Assembly: GCA_016934745.1 (NCBI GenBank)
Contig: JAFGSF010000065.1
Coordinates: forward strand, 1 to 49,097
Direction: 5' to 3'
DNA from: Candidatus Aminicenantota bacterium
GTDB lineage: Bacteria > Acidobacteriota > Aminicenantia > UBA2199
Length of the DNA: 49,097 nt
A program made the position numbers and the translations under genes. Shown piece by piece: positions 9,015-17,240 of the stretch. The notes below the pieces were generated by a model. It was not told the DNA's origin, did no database searches, and was given only the letters and a program-made list of their open reading frames with translations. Numbering within the stretch: the stretch's first letter is position 1; every line of letters begins with the position of its first letter.

Positions 9015-10466
9015 CTGGCGTCACCCCATTTTTTCATAAACCATACTCCAAGGCATAAGTAAGCGCAGTTGGTTTGGCAAGGAACGGGAGCATGGGCGGG
9101 ATGGTTTTGAGCAAAGCTTTTCTGGCTCTGCGTTTCCAGCGGAACAGGAACATTCTTTTCACCCCGACAAGCAGGTTCTTTACGCCCTGCAGTAGCCGGT
9201 AATAAACGAACTTCGGTTGATGCTTCTTCTTGTTCTTCTCCATGCGCGCCGCTTTCTGCACTTCGGTTTTCAAAATGGGGTTTTCATTTATCCTGATCAA
9301 CGCCAGCCAACTGAGCAGACTCAGTCCCAGCAACGTTTTGATACTGCCATACCTGCGCACGGTTGCCTTCTCGATCCCGAACCCCTGCTTCTCGAACCGG
9401 TAACATTCCTCAATGCCCCAGCGCTTGAAGTAACCCCGTATGCGCCGCTTCATCTCTATTGTCGATTTCACCCAGCCCGAGGTCACCCACATGACGATAT
9501 CTTTGTTGCGTCGGTCTTTGTAAGAGATCAATGTTACCTGATACTCCCGGCCTCGCAACCACAGCGTGCATTTTTTGGCCCCAAAGCGGGCATAATCACT
9601 GTACTTCACCCGCCGGTTCACCCCATCGGCCAACTCGCGGATATTGTGCTTTTTCCCATTCACCCAGATGTCCCGCGCCTCCTTCATCCGCACGATGAAC
9701 GTCAACCCTTTCTGCAAAAAACACTCCAGCACCCGGCCGTTGTCATACTCGCGATCGGCCACCCACAAGCCTTTCCGACCCACTTTGACCGTCACTTGCT
9801 TGATCATCTCCAGGGCTTCATTGGTCTTGCTGAGGAACCCTTGTTCCTTCATACTGAACATATCCAACAGGATCGGGAATGTCTCTCCGCTCGATTGGTT
9901 GTAGCCACTCACCTGGTTCAAGTTGTAACCGGGCTTCGTATCCTTGGCGCTGCCGTCATAAACCCGGGACTGGTTTTCAAAACGCCGGCCGTACTGGTGC
10001 GTGATGTCACCATCGTCCAGGGCCACTACCGTTTCATCCGTTACCTTGCCGCTCGCTTCCTGCAAACTCAAGCGGTTGGCTGCTTCCAGTATCCGCTCAT
10101 GGCTCGACATCCGTTGCAGCCGCTTCAAGGTGTTCTTTACCGCAATAGGCTCTTTCAATATGGCCGCGATCCGTGTCAGATTGCTCTGCCCCGTGGCCAA
10201 CATACCGGTCATCATCTCCAACAAAAACTTCTTTTCCGGCACGCTGAGACCTTTTCCCGCCTTTTGCACGATCCGGGTGATCTCTTTTTTCACTTTCTGC
10301 TGATTTTGTGCTATCATCAATCGGCGCCTCCTCTTGGTTTGATGCGGTTCTTCAGACAAACCCATCTTATCAGGTTGCGAGGCGCTTTTCTATATCTAAA
10401 AACCCCAAAATAAAGATTAGTAAACGTTCTCCAGACTTCTACTTGAAAATTATGGGGTGATACCAA
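9015..10466 (-). mobile_element. Complete IS4-family insertion sequence, 1452 bp
   Basis: The element is bounded by imperfect inverted repeats that share the perfect core TCACCCCAT (9021-9029, and on the other strand 10460-10452). It is flanked by an exact 9-bp target duplication. It carries one intact transposase gene on the minus strand. The 9-bp duplication fits some IS4 subgroups (IS10 or IS4Sa type). Intact ends, duplication and frame point to a recent insertion. Confidence 0.92.
9034..10317 (-). CDS. IS4-family DDE transposase
   Basis: The 427-residue transposase catalyses cut-and-paste movement of the surrounding element. The DDE residues are visible as DDGD (first Asp), VADREYD (second Asp), and the IS4 signature Y-(2)-R-(3)-E-(6)-K, read here from YFKRWGIEECYRFEK. 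The C-terminus is rich in lysine and arginine. ATG at 10317 is chosen because AGGAGG lies at 10332-10327, 9 bases upstream. The gene points the same way as the fab operon and stops inside the left end of the element. Confidence 0.93.
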   Translation of the reverse strand: MIAQNQQKVKKEITRIVQKAGKGLSVPEKKFLLEMMTGMLATGQSNLTRIAAILKEPIAVKNTLKRLQRMSSHERILEAANRLSLQEASGKVTDETVVALDDGDITHQYGRRFENQSRVYDGSAKDTKPGYNLNQVSGYNQSSGETFPILLDMFSMKEQGFLSKTNEALEMIKQVTVKVGRKGLWVADREYDNGRVLECFLQKGLTFIVRMKEARDIWVNGKKHNIRELADGVNRRVKYSDYARFGAKKCTLWLRGREYQVTLISYKDRRNKDIVMWVTSGWVKSTIEMKRRIRGYFKRWGIEECYRFEKQGFGIEKATVRRYGSIKTLLGLSLLSWLALIRINENPILKTEVQKAARMEKNKKKHQPKFVYYRLLQGVKNLLVGVKRMFLFRWKRRARKALLKTIPPMLPFLAKPTALTYALEYGL

Positions 10467-10475
10467 AACGACATG
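10467..10475. repeat. Right 9-bp target-site duplication of the IS
   Basis: An exact copy of AACGACATG at 9006-9014. It lies 12 bp after the end of the M16 peptidase gene, so the insertion did not break a gene. Confidence 0.9.
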
Positions 10476-10487
10476 GATTAAGAAAAA

Positions 10488-11750
10488 TTAAAAGTCGTCT
10501 TGCTGCGGCCAGGCCGGGGCGGCGGCGGGACGACCGTACGTGAAAAGGGCCGCCTGGTCCAGGTTCAAATATTGCCGACAGAAACCGTTGATGTCATCGC
10601 GGGTCGCTGCGTTGATTTCGGTGATGATAGAAGCCACGTCCAGTTCTTTTTTAAAATACAACTCCTGGTTGGTGTTGAAACTCATCTTGGACACATTGTT
10701 CTCCAGGCTGAGGATAATCGATGATTTGATGTGGTCCTTGGCCCTTTCCAGTTCGTTTGGGCGGATGCCTTCTTTTTTCAGCAGTTCCACTTCGTCCTTG
10801 ACGGCCTGCAGGTACGGGGCGATTTTTTCGGGGTCGATCACGGCGTAAATGATCTGCACTCCGCATTCCAGGTAGGAATCGATGAATGAACTGACCGTAT
10901 AGGCCAGTCCTTTTTCTTCCCGGATACTTTGAAAAAGGCGCGAACTCATGCCGGAACCCAGAATGTCGTTCATGATCATGAAAGGATGGCGGAAGGGCGC
11001 CAGTAAAGAAATGCTGTCCAGGGCCGTGATTATATAGCATTGGCTCAGGGAAACATTTTTTTTAAAAAAATGGCGTGGTTGGAAGTTGGCTCTGGCAAAT
11101 TCGAAATCCAGCGCCGGCCGGGCCGGAAAGCGGCTGAAAAAATCGGCTGCCAATTCTACCAATTCCCGGTGTTCGATATTCCCTGCTGCGGACAGCAATA
11201 GGTTCCCCGGCACATATTTTTCCCTGTAAAAACCGAGAACCTGGTTGCGCTCAAGCCTGGCCAGTTGCTTTTTCTTGCCACCGATGGGGTAGCCCAAGGG
11301 GTTGTCATTAAAGATTTTTTCATAAAGGGTCTCAAAGGCGTTGCTGTCGGGATTGTCTTCGCTTTCCCTGATTTCCTGGATGATGACATTTTTTTCCTTC
11401 AGGAATTCATCCTCGGGGAAAGTGGAATTAACGATGATATCGGAAAGGAGCTGGAAAGATACCGACAATTTTTCATCAATGGATTTAATATAGTACTGGG
11501 TAATCTCCTTGCCGGTGAAAGCATTCAGCCGTCCGCCCAGCCGATCGGCCATATCGGCGATTTGTTTCATGTCATAATGCGCACTGCCCTTGAACAGCAT
11601 GTGTTCGATCAGATGATGGATGCCGTTGGTGGCCATGGTTTCGGCGCGGCTGCCGCTTTTCAGGGTATAACTGAGGGCGAAAGAAGGAAATTCAGGAAAT
11701 TTTTCCGAGATGACGGTCAGGCCGCAGGGCAATACTGTTTTTTGGACCAT
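10488..11750 (-). CDS. M16 family zinc metallopeptidase (processing-protease-like)
   Basis: This 420-residue protein belongs to the pitrilysin (M16) family, which clamps and cuts peptides. The inverted zinc motif HxxEH is present as HLIEH (His46, Glu49, His50), and a downstream acidic block (QEIRESEDNP) supplies the third ligand. Length matches the short M16B form, as in B. subtilis MlpA/YmxG and the mitochondrial processing peptidase. No signal peptide is seen. ATG at 11750 has AAGGAG 10 bases upstream. It was probably once adjacent to yceD, and the IS now separates them. Confidence 0.88.
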   Translation of the reverse strand: MVQKTVLPCGLTVISEKFPEFPSFALSYTLKSGSRAETMATNGIHHLIEHMLFKGSAHYDMKQIADMADRLGGRLNAFTGKEITQYYIKSIDEKLSVSFQLLSDIIVNSTFPEDEFLKEKNVIIQEIRESEDNPDSNAFETLYEKIFNDNPLGYPIGGKKKQLARLERNQVLGFYREKYVPGNLLLSAAGNIEHRELVELAADFFSRFPARPALDFEFARANFQPRHFFKKNVSLSQCYIITALDSISLLAPFRHPFMIMNDILGSGMSSRLFQSIREEKGLAYTVSSFIDSYLECGVQIIYAVIDPEKIAPYLQAVKDEVELLKKEGIRPNELERAKDHIKSSIILSLENNVSKMSFNTNQELYFKKELDVASIITEINAATRDDINGFCRQYLNLDQAALFTYGRPAAAPAWPQQDDF

Positions 11751-11784
11751 GGATGCTGTACTCCTTGCCCAGCAGAGCTGGATC

Positions 11785-11855
11785 AGAGCCTTAGATGACA
11801 AATTCAAAATTTGTTCTAAAAAGCTAACAAATTTTAGAATTTGTTATAAGGCTCT
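11785..11855 (-). promoter_or_regulatory. Long imperfect hairpin in the M16 gene leader
   Basis: Two arms (11785-11815 and 11826-11855) share 27 paired positions, broken only by a small internal loop and a single bulge, around a 10-base loop. With the promoter at 11898-11870 it would lie at about +8 to +78 of the M16 transcript, ending about 20 bases before the ribosome site. It could equally be a tiny inverted-repeat element. Confidence 0.7.
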
Positions 11856-11869
11856 AAAAGATTCGCCTG

Positions 11870-11898
11870 ATTATAGCAGTAAAAGCCCCTTTGACCAA
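11870..11898 (-). promoter_or_regulatory. Predicted promoter of the M16 peptidase gene
   Basis: On the minus strand TTGGTC (11898-11893), a 17-base spacer and a perfect TATAAT (11875-11870) with an extended TG element. The expected start near 11863 gives a leader of about 113 bases containing the hairpin. Confidence 0.65.
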
Positions 11899-11918
11899 AC
11901 GGGGATAAAAAGGCCACC

Positions 11919-11947
11919 TTGACTGCTATTTTTAAACACGCTACACT
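11919..11947 (+). promoter_or_regulatory. Predicted promoter of the aldolase-fabD operon
   Basis: TTGACT (11919-11924), 17-base spacer, TACACT (11942-11947). It is back-to-back with the M16 promoter and would give a short leader of about 18 bases before ATG 11972, which has AGGAG at 11962-11966. Confidence 0.6.
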
Positions 11948-11971
11948 ATCCTTTCAAAAATAGGAGCACTG

Positions 11972-12745
11972 ATGATTTCATTGCTGCCGGAAACACGGGA
12001 ATTCCGTTCCGTTGCCGAGGTCCTGTTCATCAGGGGCTGGTCTGAAGCCAATGCTGGCAACATGTCGCTGCGACTGGCCGCGATCCCGGAAAACATCGCC
12101 CGGCGGGTTTCCGATCCGGCGAAATTCCAGGTAACGAATCTGGATATGACCGACCTGATCGGTGATTACTTCCTGGTCACCGCCAGCGGCAGTCGCATGC
12201 GCGATATTGCCCGTGAGCCAGAAAAAGGGTTGTGTCTGGTCAAAATCATTGACAAGCGGCGCTTCTGGCTTCTGGATGGCGGCACAACACTGAGCAGTGA
12301 ATGGCCGACCCACGCCGGCTTGCATTCTCTATTCAAAGAAAACCGACACGGCGAGCGGGCCGTGCTCCATTGCCACCCGCTCAACCTGATCACCTTGAGC
12401 CACGTCTTTGCCGATGAAGAAGAAATGAATGAACGCATATTCCGGATGCAGCACGAGACGCGTTTAATGGTTCCCGAAATGCTTGGCTTGATTCCCTATA
12501 CCCTAACCGGCTCCAAGGCGCTGGCTAAAGCCACCAAGGAAAAATTGAAAAAATTCCGCCTGGCCTTGTGGGACAAGCACGGGGTCATCGCTTGCGGTAA
12601 ATCCCTGAACGAGGCGCTTGACCGCATCGAGGTCGTTGAGAAGGCCGCGGCCATTTATTTGCTGTTGAGAAGCATGGGCATTGAAACGGAAGGTTTGAGC
12701 GATGAACAGATTGCTGCCACCCGGCGTGCTTTCGAAAAACAATGA
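11972..12745 (+). CDS. Class II aldolase, rhamnulose-1-phosphate aldolase-like
   Basis: The 257-residue protein is a zinc-dependent class II aldolase/adducin family member. The N-terminus RGWSEANAGNMSLRL closely follows the 'GW-x-E-x-NaGN-x-S' substrate loop of RhaD, which splits L-rhamnulose 1-phosphate into dihydroxyacetone phosphate and lactaldehyde. The zinc ligands appear as HCHP (near residue 131) and a later His in DKHGVIACG. No other rhamnose genes are present, so a different sugar phosphate is possible. It overlaps the next gene by ATGA. Confidence 0.78.
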   Translation: MISLLPETREFRSVAEVLFIRGWSEANAGNMSLRLAAIPENIARRVSDPAKFQVTNLDMTDLIGDYFLVTASGSRMRDIAREPEKGLCLVKIIDKRRFWLLDGGTTLSSEWPTHAGLHSLFKENRHGERAVLHCHPLNLITLSHVFADEEEMNERIFRMQHETRLMVPEMLGLIPYTLTGSKALAKATKEKLKKFRLALWDKHGVIACGKSLNEALDRIEVVEKAAAIYLLLRSMGIETEGLSDEQIAATRRAFEKQ

Positions 12746-13692
12746 AAAAGATGTTCTTTGTCGCCATATTCCTTCTTTGGACGACGTCAGGAATTGCTTT
12801 TGAACTGCACTACAGGATGGAATATCAAATTTCCGGCAGTGCCACTTCGCGACTGCTGTTTTTTTTCCCCCTGCGTGTATATTATGATACCGCGGCAATC
12901 ATTCATTTCAAAGCCAGCCTTCAAGCTGACGGCAAAACCATTTTTATTTTTGAAAACATTCCCTGCAGCGCTTACTTGATGCGCACACTGGGATTTGCGG
13001 GCAAAACGCTGGCTTTGCTTACTGCAGATACACATGAAACCCGGGACATGTTTTTCAGTGAAAGCATTCTTTCGCCATGGCGAAAAAAGGCTCCCGAGTT
13101 TGCCGAACACGTGAAGAATGTTAAGCATTTTCGCCATCTTCTGCTTAAGCATGACCAGGACGGTATCAGTTTCACCCGGGATGGCCAGGGCAGATACGGG
13201 AACTTTTCAATCAACTTGGAAACCAGATATGTCCACCATCCTTCCCGGACCGGTATCTATTTCAACGTTTTTCTGATGATGGAGGATATACTGGGCATAA
13301 TCAATCAACGATTCATTCCCGGCCAGGGAATTCAGGCAGCAAAAGAATTTCCCTCCAGCTGGAACGGGGACTGGATTGATTTTTCATCTGCTTTGAACCA
13401 ACTGGGGGGGCGGATGGAAAAAATCGTCAGGTCGCTGGTTACCGTCGAGCAGCAATTTCCTTTTCAGATGAAATTTCGCGTGAACGAAAACGGTCCGGAA
13501 GCAGTGGAAATTTGCGGGGAGGCTTTTCCCGATGTGCCGATTTGGAAAAGTTTCATGGTCCGGGAAGTCTTTCGGCGGGTGCGCGTGCGACTGGCGGATG
13601 GGGCATTGGTGCTGGATGAACTATGGGTTGGCATTCGTAATAACAAGGGGCAGGGCGGTTTCGGGCGCATGCAGCTTGCGCTAATCAATTAA
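12742..13692 (+). CDS. Exported protein of unknown function
   Basis: I do not recognise this 316-residue protein. It has a clear signal peptide (MKKMFF..., hydrophobic to about residue 15) and no lipobox, so it is likely periplasmic or surface exposed. The body alternates aromatic and charged residues in a beta-rich pattern (ELHYRMEYQISG, RLLFFFPLRVYY), loosely like periplasmic DUF3108-type proteins, but I cannot confirm this. It starts within the stop codon of the aldolase gene (ATGA) and is followed 14 bases later by fabD, so the three are probably co-transcribed. Confidence 0.7.
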   Translation: MKKMFFVAIFLLWTTSGIAFELHYRMEYQISGSATSRLLFFFPLRVYYDTAAIIHFKASLQADGKTIFIFENIPCSAYLMRTLGFAGKTLALLTADTHETRDMFFSESILSPWRKKAPEFAEHVKNVKHFRHLLLKHDQDGISFTRDGQGRYGNFSINLETRYVHHPSRTGIYFNVFLMMEDILGIINQRFIPGQGIQAAKEFPSSWNGDWIDFSSALNQLGGRMEKIVRSLVTVEQQFPFQMKFRVNENGPEAVEICGEAFPDVPIWKSFMVREVFRRVRVRLADGALVLDELWVGIRNNKGQGGFGRMQLALIN

Positions 13693-13706
13693 ACGGAGGA
13701 GAACTG

Positions 13707-14657
13707 ATGAAGAATTATGCTTTTTTGTTTCCGGGCCAGGGTTCGCAAACCGTAGGCATGGGCCGGGATTTGTTCAATCACAGTGAATTTGCCAAGAAAA
13801 CTTTCACCCAGGCCGATGAAATCCTGGGTTACAATTTTTCACAGATTTGCTTTGAAGGCCCGGAAGAGTCATTGAAATTGACCGCAAATACCCAGCCCGC
13901 CTTGTTGACCGTTTCATATATTTTATATGTGTTATGGCAAAAAGAGCCGCTTTTGGCCGCCGGCCACAGCCTGGGGGAATATTCGGCACTCCTCTGTGCC
14001 GGGGCCTTTAGTTATGAGGATGCCCTGACATTGGTTCATAAGCGGGGGTTATACATGCAGGAAGCGGTTCCGGTGGGCCAGGGGGCGATGGCCGCCTTGA
14101 TCGGTGCCGATATTGAAGTGGTCCGTCAGGTGGTGGCCGCTGTAAACCATGAAATGGCTAATCTGCCCACCGATGCGGCGGGAGTCCGGCGGGTGGTCAA
14201 CTTGGCCAATTGGAACAGCGCCACCCAGATCGTGATTTCCGGGGAAAAAAGTGCGGTGGAAGAAGCAGTGCGCCGGGTGGATGTGAAATCTGTTTTTTTG
14301 CCGGTTTCCGCCCCCTTTCATTCGGAACTGATGTTGCCCGCGGAGAACCAACTGGCTCTGGACCTGGACCAGGTGAAATTTTTTGATCTGAAATTTCCGA
14401 TCATTAATAATTGGCAGGCGTTCCGGGTAACCCGGGCCGATGAAGTTCGTGATGGATTGAAGAAGCAGGTTTCGCGGCCGGTTCTATGGCAGGCCATCAT
14501 GGAATCCATGCTGAAAGAATCTGCGATTGACCATTTTATCGAGATCGGCACGGGCAAAGTGTTGGCCGGCTTAATGAGACGAGCCGCCAGGGAAAGTCAG
14601 CGGCAGGTTCAAATCGTGAACATTGAAAACATGGACGATTTGAAAAAAAATGCCTAA
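13707..14657 (+). CDS. fabD: Malonyl-CoA:ACP transacylase
   Basis: This 316-residue enzyme loads malonyl groups from CoA onto ACP for fatty acid elongation. It has the N-terminal FLFPGQGSQ, the nucleophile elbow GHSLGEYSAL (Ser88), an arginine region after it, and the catalytic histidine in APFHSELM. The ribosome site is strong (GGAGG). It is separated from the other fab genes by the M16 gene and the IS, and is read in the opposite direction with the aldolase pair. FabD and FabF here presumably act on the same ACP. Confidence 0.95.
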   Translation: MKNYAFLFPGQGSQTVGMGRDLFNHSEFAKKTFTQADEILGYNFSQICFEGPEESLKLTANTQPALLTVSYILYVLWQKEPLLAAGHSLGEYSALLCAGAFSYEDALTLVHKRGLYMQEAVPVGQGAMAALIGADIEVVRQVVAAVNHEMANLPTDAAGVRRVVNLANWNSATQIVISGEKSAVEEAVRRVDVKSVFLPVSAPFHSELMLPAENQLALDLDQVKFFDLKFPIINNWQAFRVTRADEVRDGLKKQVSRPVLWQAIMESMLKESAIDHFIEIGTGKVLAGLMRRAARESQRQVQIVNIENMDDLKKNA

Positions 14658-14854
14658 AAGCCTGATAAGGGGCTTGGGGAAATGATAAAGGGCATAAAAC
14701 CGCTTAAAAAGCGGCCTTGAGATGCAAAAGTAAAAAAATCATATAATATAGGCGTTCTACAATAAAAAAAGCCCGCTAATCAAGTCAGTTTTGGATGTTC
14801 GGGGTGTCAGCATTTCCATATCCCCGATAAATCTATAAAAAAAACAAAAAAAAC

Positions 14855-14883
14855 TTGACATTTTATTTTCAACGTGTTAAAAA
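14855..14883 (+). promoter_or_regulatory. Predicted promoter of the pilMNOPQ operon
   Basis: A perfect TTGACA at 14855-14860 is followed after 17 bases by TAAAAA at 14878-14883. A start near 14890 would leave a leader of about 30 bases. Upstream are only two weak hairpins (14700-14714 and 14799-14827), so fabD read-through is possible. Confidence 0.6.
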
Positions 14884-14921
14884 TTTATCAGTATGAAAAT
14901 TACATACCATTGGAGAGCGAC

Positions 14922-16004
14922 ATGGCTTTAATCAGTTTTTCCAAATCCAAATCCATAGTTGGACTTGACATAGGATCATTTGCCTTGAAACTGGTTGAAT
15001 TGAAAGCAAAGAAAAAGGGATCTGAAACTCGCCATGAACTTGTTTCGGTCGGCTATGAACCGGTTCCCTATCAGTCCATTGTCGAAGGAAGCATCATGGA
15101 TTCGATGGTTGTAGCCGAAGCCATCCAACATGTTTTTTACGATAGCAAGGCCAAAAACAGCCGTATTGCCTTCAATGTGTCGGGGAGTTCAGTTATTGTC
15201 AAGCGCATCGAAGTTCAGCGGCTGAATCCCGACGAAATGCACGAACATATCCTCTGGGAAGCCAGGCCGCATATTCCATTCACTCCGGATGAAGTTAATA
15301 TCGACTATGAAATCATCGAATCCGGTGATGTACCCCCCGACCGGGTGGCGGTCATTTTAGCTGCCGTCAGAAAAGAAAAATTAAATGATTACTTGAATGT
15401 GATCACCAGCGCCGGCAAAAACGCCGATATCGTTGATCTGGATTCATTTGCAGCCCTGAATTGCGTTTTATTGAATTACGAACTGTACCGGGACAGGGTG
15501 CTGGCCATCATCAATATCGGTTCATCGATTACCAATGTGATCATTTCCAAGTCCGGTCATCCGGCCTTTGTCAGGGATATCGCCTTCGGCGGCAACCAGT
15601 TTACCGACTTACTGCAAAAAGAACTGAATCTCAAATACGAAAAAGCCGAATCGGTCAAAAAAGGCCGTGCCGTGGAAGGCATTTCCAGCGCCGCCGTGAA
15701 GCCGATCATCAACATCGTATTGAATGATCTGCGCAATGAAGTCAAAAAAACATTCGAGTTTTATCGTTCCAATACTACGGAAGGCCGGATAGACAACATC
15801 ATGCTGAGTGGTGGCAGCGCCAACTTGGAAGCGATAACCGATTTTTTCTCCCAGGAATTTGATATCCCTGTCGAAGTAGTGAACCCTTTCAATAATATTG
15901 ATATTAATTATAAGAAATTTGATCTCAATTTTATCAAGGACATGGCCCCGGTATATACCGTCGCCGTAGGCCTGGCCCTGAGGGCCCTGGGGGATTCTAA
16001 ATGA
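14922..16004 (+). CDS. pilM: Type IV pilus inner-membrane platform protein PilM
   Basis: PilM is an actin-like cytoplasmic protein that binds the N-terminal tail of PilN and links the pilus motor to the alignment complex. The ATP-binding motif VGLDIGSFALKLVEL is near residue 12, and the second phosphate loop region (INIGSSITNVII) and adenosine motif (LSGGSANL) follow in the expected order. ATG at 14922 has GGAGAG just upstream; an earlier GTG at 14874 lies in the promoter. It overlaps pilN by ATGA. Confidence 0.93.
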   Translation: MALISFSKSKSIVGLDIGSFALKLVELKAKKKGSETRHELVSVGYEPVPYQSIVEGSIMDSMVVAEAIQHVFYDSKAKNSRIAFNVSGSSVIVKRIEVQRLNPDEMHEHILWEARPHIPFTPDEVNIDYEIIESGDVPPDRVAVILAAVRKEKLNDYLNVITSAGKNADIVDLDSFAALNCVLLNYELYRDRVLAIINIGSSITNVIISKSGHPAFVRDIAFGGNQFTDLLQKELNLKYEKAESVKKGRAVEGISSAAVKPIINIVLNDLRNEVKKTFEFYRSNTTEGRIDNIMLSGGSANLEAITDFFSQEFDIPVEVVNPFNNIDINYKKFDLNFIKDMAPVYTVAVGLALRALGDSK

Positions 16005-16600
16005 TCAAAATCAATTTATTAAAGCCTGAAAAGAAAGAGGTGGCCGCAGGCGGGACCACGGTCAGTATTATTGATGAATCCAGGGAAAATAAAATGAGTG
16101 TTCCCGCCCTGATTGCCGCCATCGCCATCACGGTCGGTTCCATCGGCCTGCTCTATTTCATGCAGAGCAACAGTTTGAATTCTGAGAAGAAACTGCTGGA
16201 AGAGCGCATACTCAGAAAAGCCGAGCTCGAAAAAGTCCTGAAAAAACTGGCTGAACTCGAAGCATCCAAATTGGAGCTGGACAGGAAGATTAAAATCATC
16301 AATGATCTGAAGTTCAAACAGAAAGACGCGGTTTTCATGATGGACAAGCTTTCCCGTTCCCTGCCTGACTGGGTTTGGCTGACCGACCTCAATTTCAAGA
16401 ATGGAAACCTGCTTTTGAGCGGCAAGGCGCTGTCCAACAATCTGATCGCCGATTTGATCAACAATTTGCAGACTTCGAATTCTTTCATCAATGTCAAACT
16501 CAAATCATCTTCCCGGAACAAAGCGTCTGGAATCGATATTTTCATATTCAGAATTGAATGCGTTTTTCTACGCCAAACTGACCTTAATAAGGTGGTTTAA
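16001..16600 (+). CDS. pilN: Type IV pilus assembly protein PilN
   Basis: This is a bitopic inner-membrane protein of 199 residues. The N-terminal IKINLLKPEKK is the conserved PilM-binding tail (INLLP type). One membrane helix follows at about residues 33-50, then a coiled coil, then a ferredoxin-like periplasmic domain. With PilO and PilP it forms the alignment complex between the motor and the secretin. The C-terminal residues looked atypical, but the frame is continuous to its stop one base before pilO. Confidence 0.9.
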   Translation: MIKINLLKPEKKEVAAGGTTVSIIDESRENKMSVPALIAAIAITVGSIGLLYFMQSNSLNSEKKLLEERILRKAELEKVLKKLAELEASKLELDRKIKIINDLKFKQKDAVFMMDKLSRSLPDWVWLTDLNFKNGNLLLSGKALSNNLIADLINNLQTSNSFINVKLKSSSRNKASGIDIFIFRIECVFLRQTDLNKVV

Positions 16601-16601
16601 A

Positions 16602-17240
16602 ATGGATATTCAAAATTTGCCTTGGTACGGACAATTGCTGGTTTTTTTAGTGGTGGGCGTTTTTTTGTTCGGCATTTTTTATTTTGTCGTTTATTCACCC
16701 ACCCAGGATGAAATCAGTTCGATTGTCCAGCAGAGTGAAAAACTGCAGGAAGAAATACGCATCGCCGAGAGGAATGAAAGCAAGTTGAAAAAACTTGAAG
16801 AAGAAAAAGCAAGCAATGCGGCGATATTGGAAGATTTGAAGGGAATTCTTCCGGAGAAACAGGAAGTGAGCCAGATCCTGCGCAAGATCCAGGCCATTGC
16901 ATCCAATGCCCGCTTGAAGACATCAACATTCATTTTCAATAATGAAAGCCGGCGCGACATTTATATTGAATGGCCGATCGGTATCACCTTGGAAGGCAAC
17001 TATCACAACCTGGGTTTGTTTTTTGACCAGGTTTCGCGCTTGAAAAAAATATTTACCATTGACGGATTACGCATTGCTCCGCTGAATACATTGAGTTATG
17101 ACTACACGATCCGGGCCAGTTTTACAGCCACAACTTATATATATAGCGAGAAACAAGCCGGCAAGAGACCTGCCGGCAGGAGACCTGCGGCTAGACGACC
17201 CGTTGCTGCGCCCGATGCCGGGTTGAAAGGAGACATTTAA
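16602..17240 (+). CDS. pilO: Type IV pilus assembly protein PilO
   Basis: The 212-residue protein has one membrane helix (about 10-30), a charged coiled coil (about 38-75) and a compact periplasmic domain, the standard PilO plan. It pairs with PilN. ATG at 16602 has AAGGTGG directly upstream; an earlier in-frame start would overlap pilN widely and is rejected. The last 25 residues are unusual: a basic, proline/alanine-rich tail with repeated KRPA/RRPA units, not part of the usual PilO fold. Confidence 0.88.
   Translation: MDIQNLPWYGQLLVFLVVGVFLFGIFYFVVYSPTQDEISSIVQQSEKLQEEIRIAERNESKLKKLEEEKASNAAILEDLKGILPEKQEVSQILRKIQAIASNARLKTSTFIFNNESRRDIYIEWPIGITLEGNYHNLGLFFDQVSRLKKIFTIDGLRIAPLNTLSYDYTIRASFTATTYIYSEKQAGKRPAGRRPAARRPVAAPDAGLKGDI

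Noticed and set aside
9217..10413. A 398-codon open frame on the plus strand across the IS element
   Set aside because: It is the antisense shadow of the transposase; composition is rich in His, Pro, Leu and Gln without domains, while the minus strand has the full IS4 signature and a ribosome site.
16491..16601. A possible frameshift at the pilN/pilO junction because the pilO frame is open inside pilN
   Set aside because: pilN reads continuously to a stop at 16600 and pilO has its own ATG and ribosome site at 16602; no lesion is needed.
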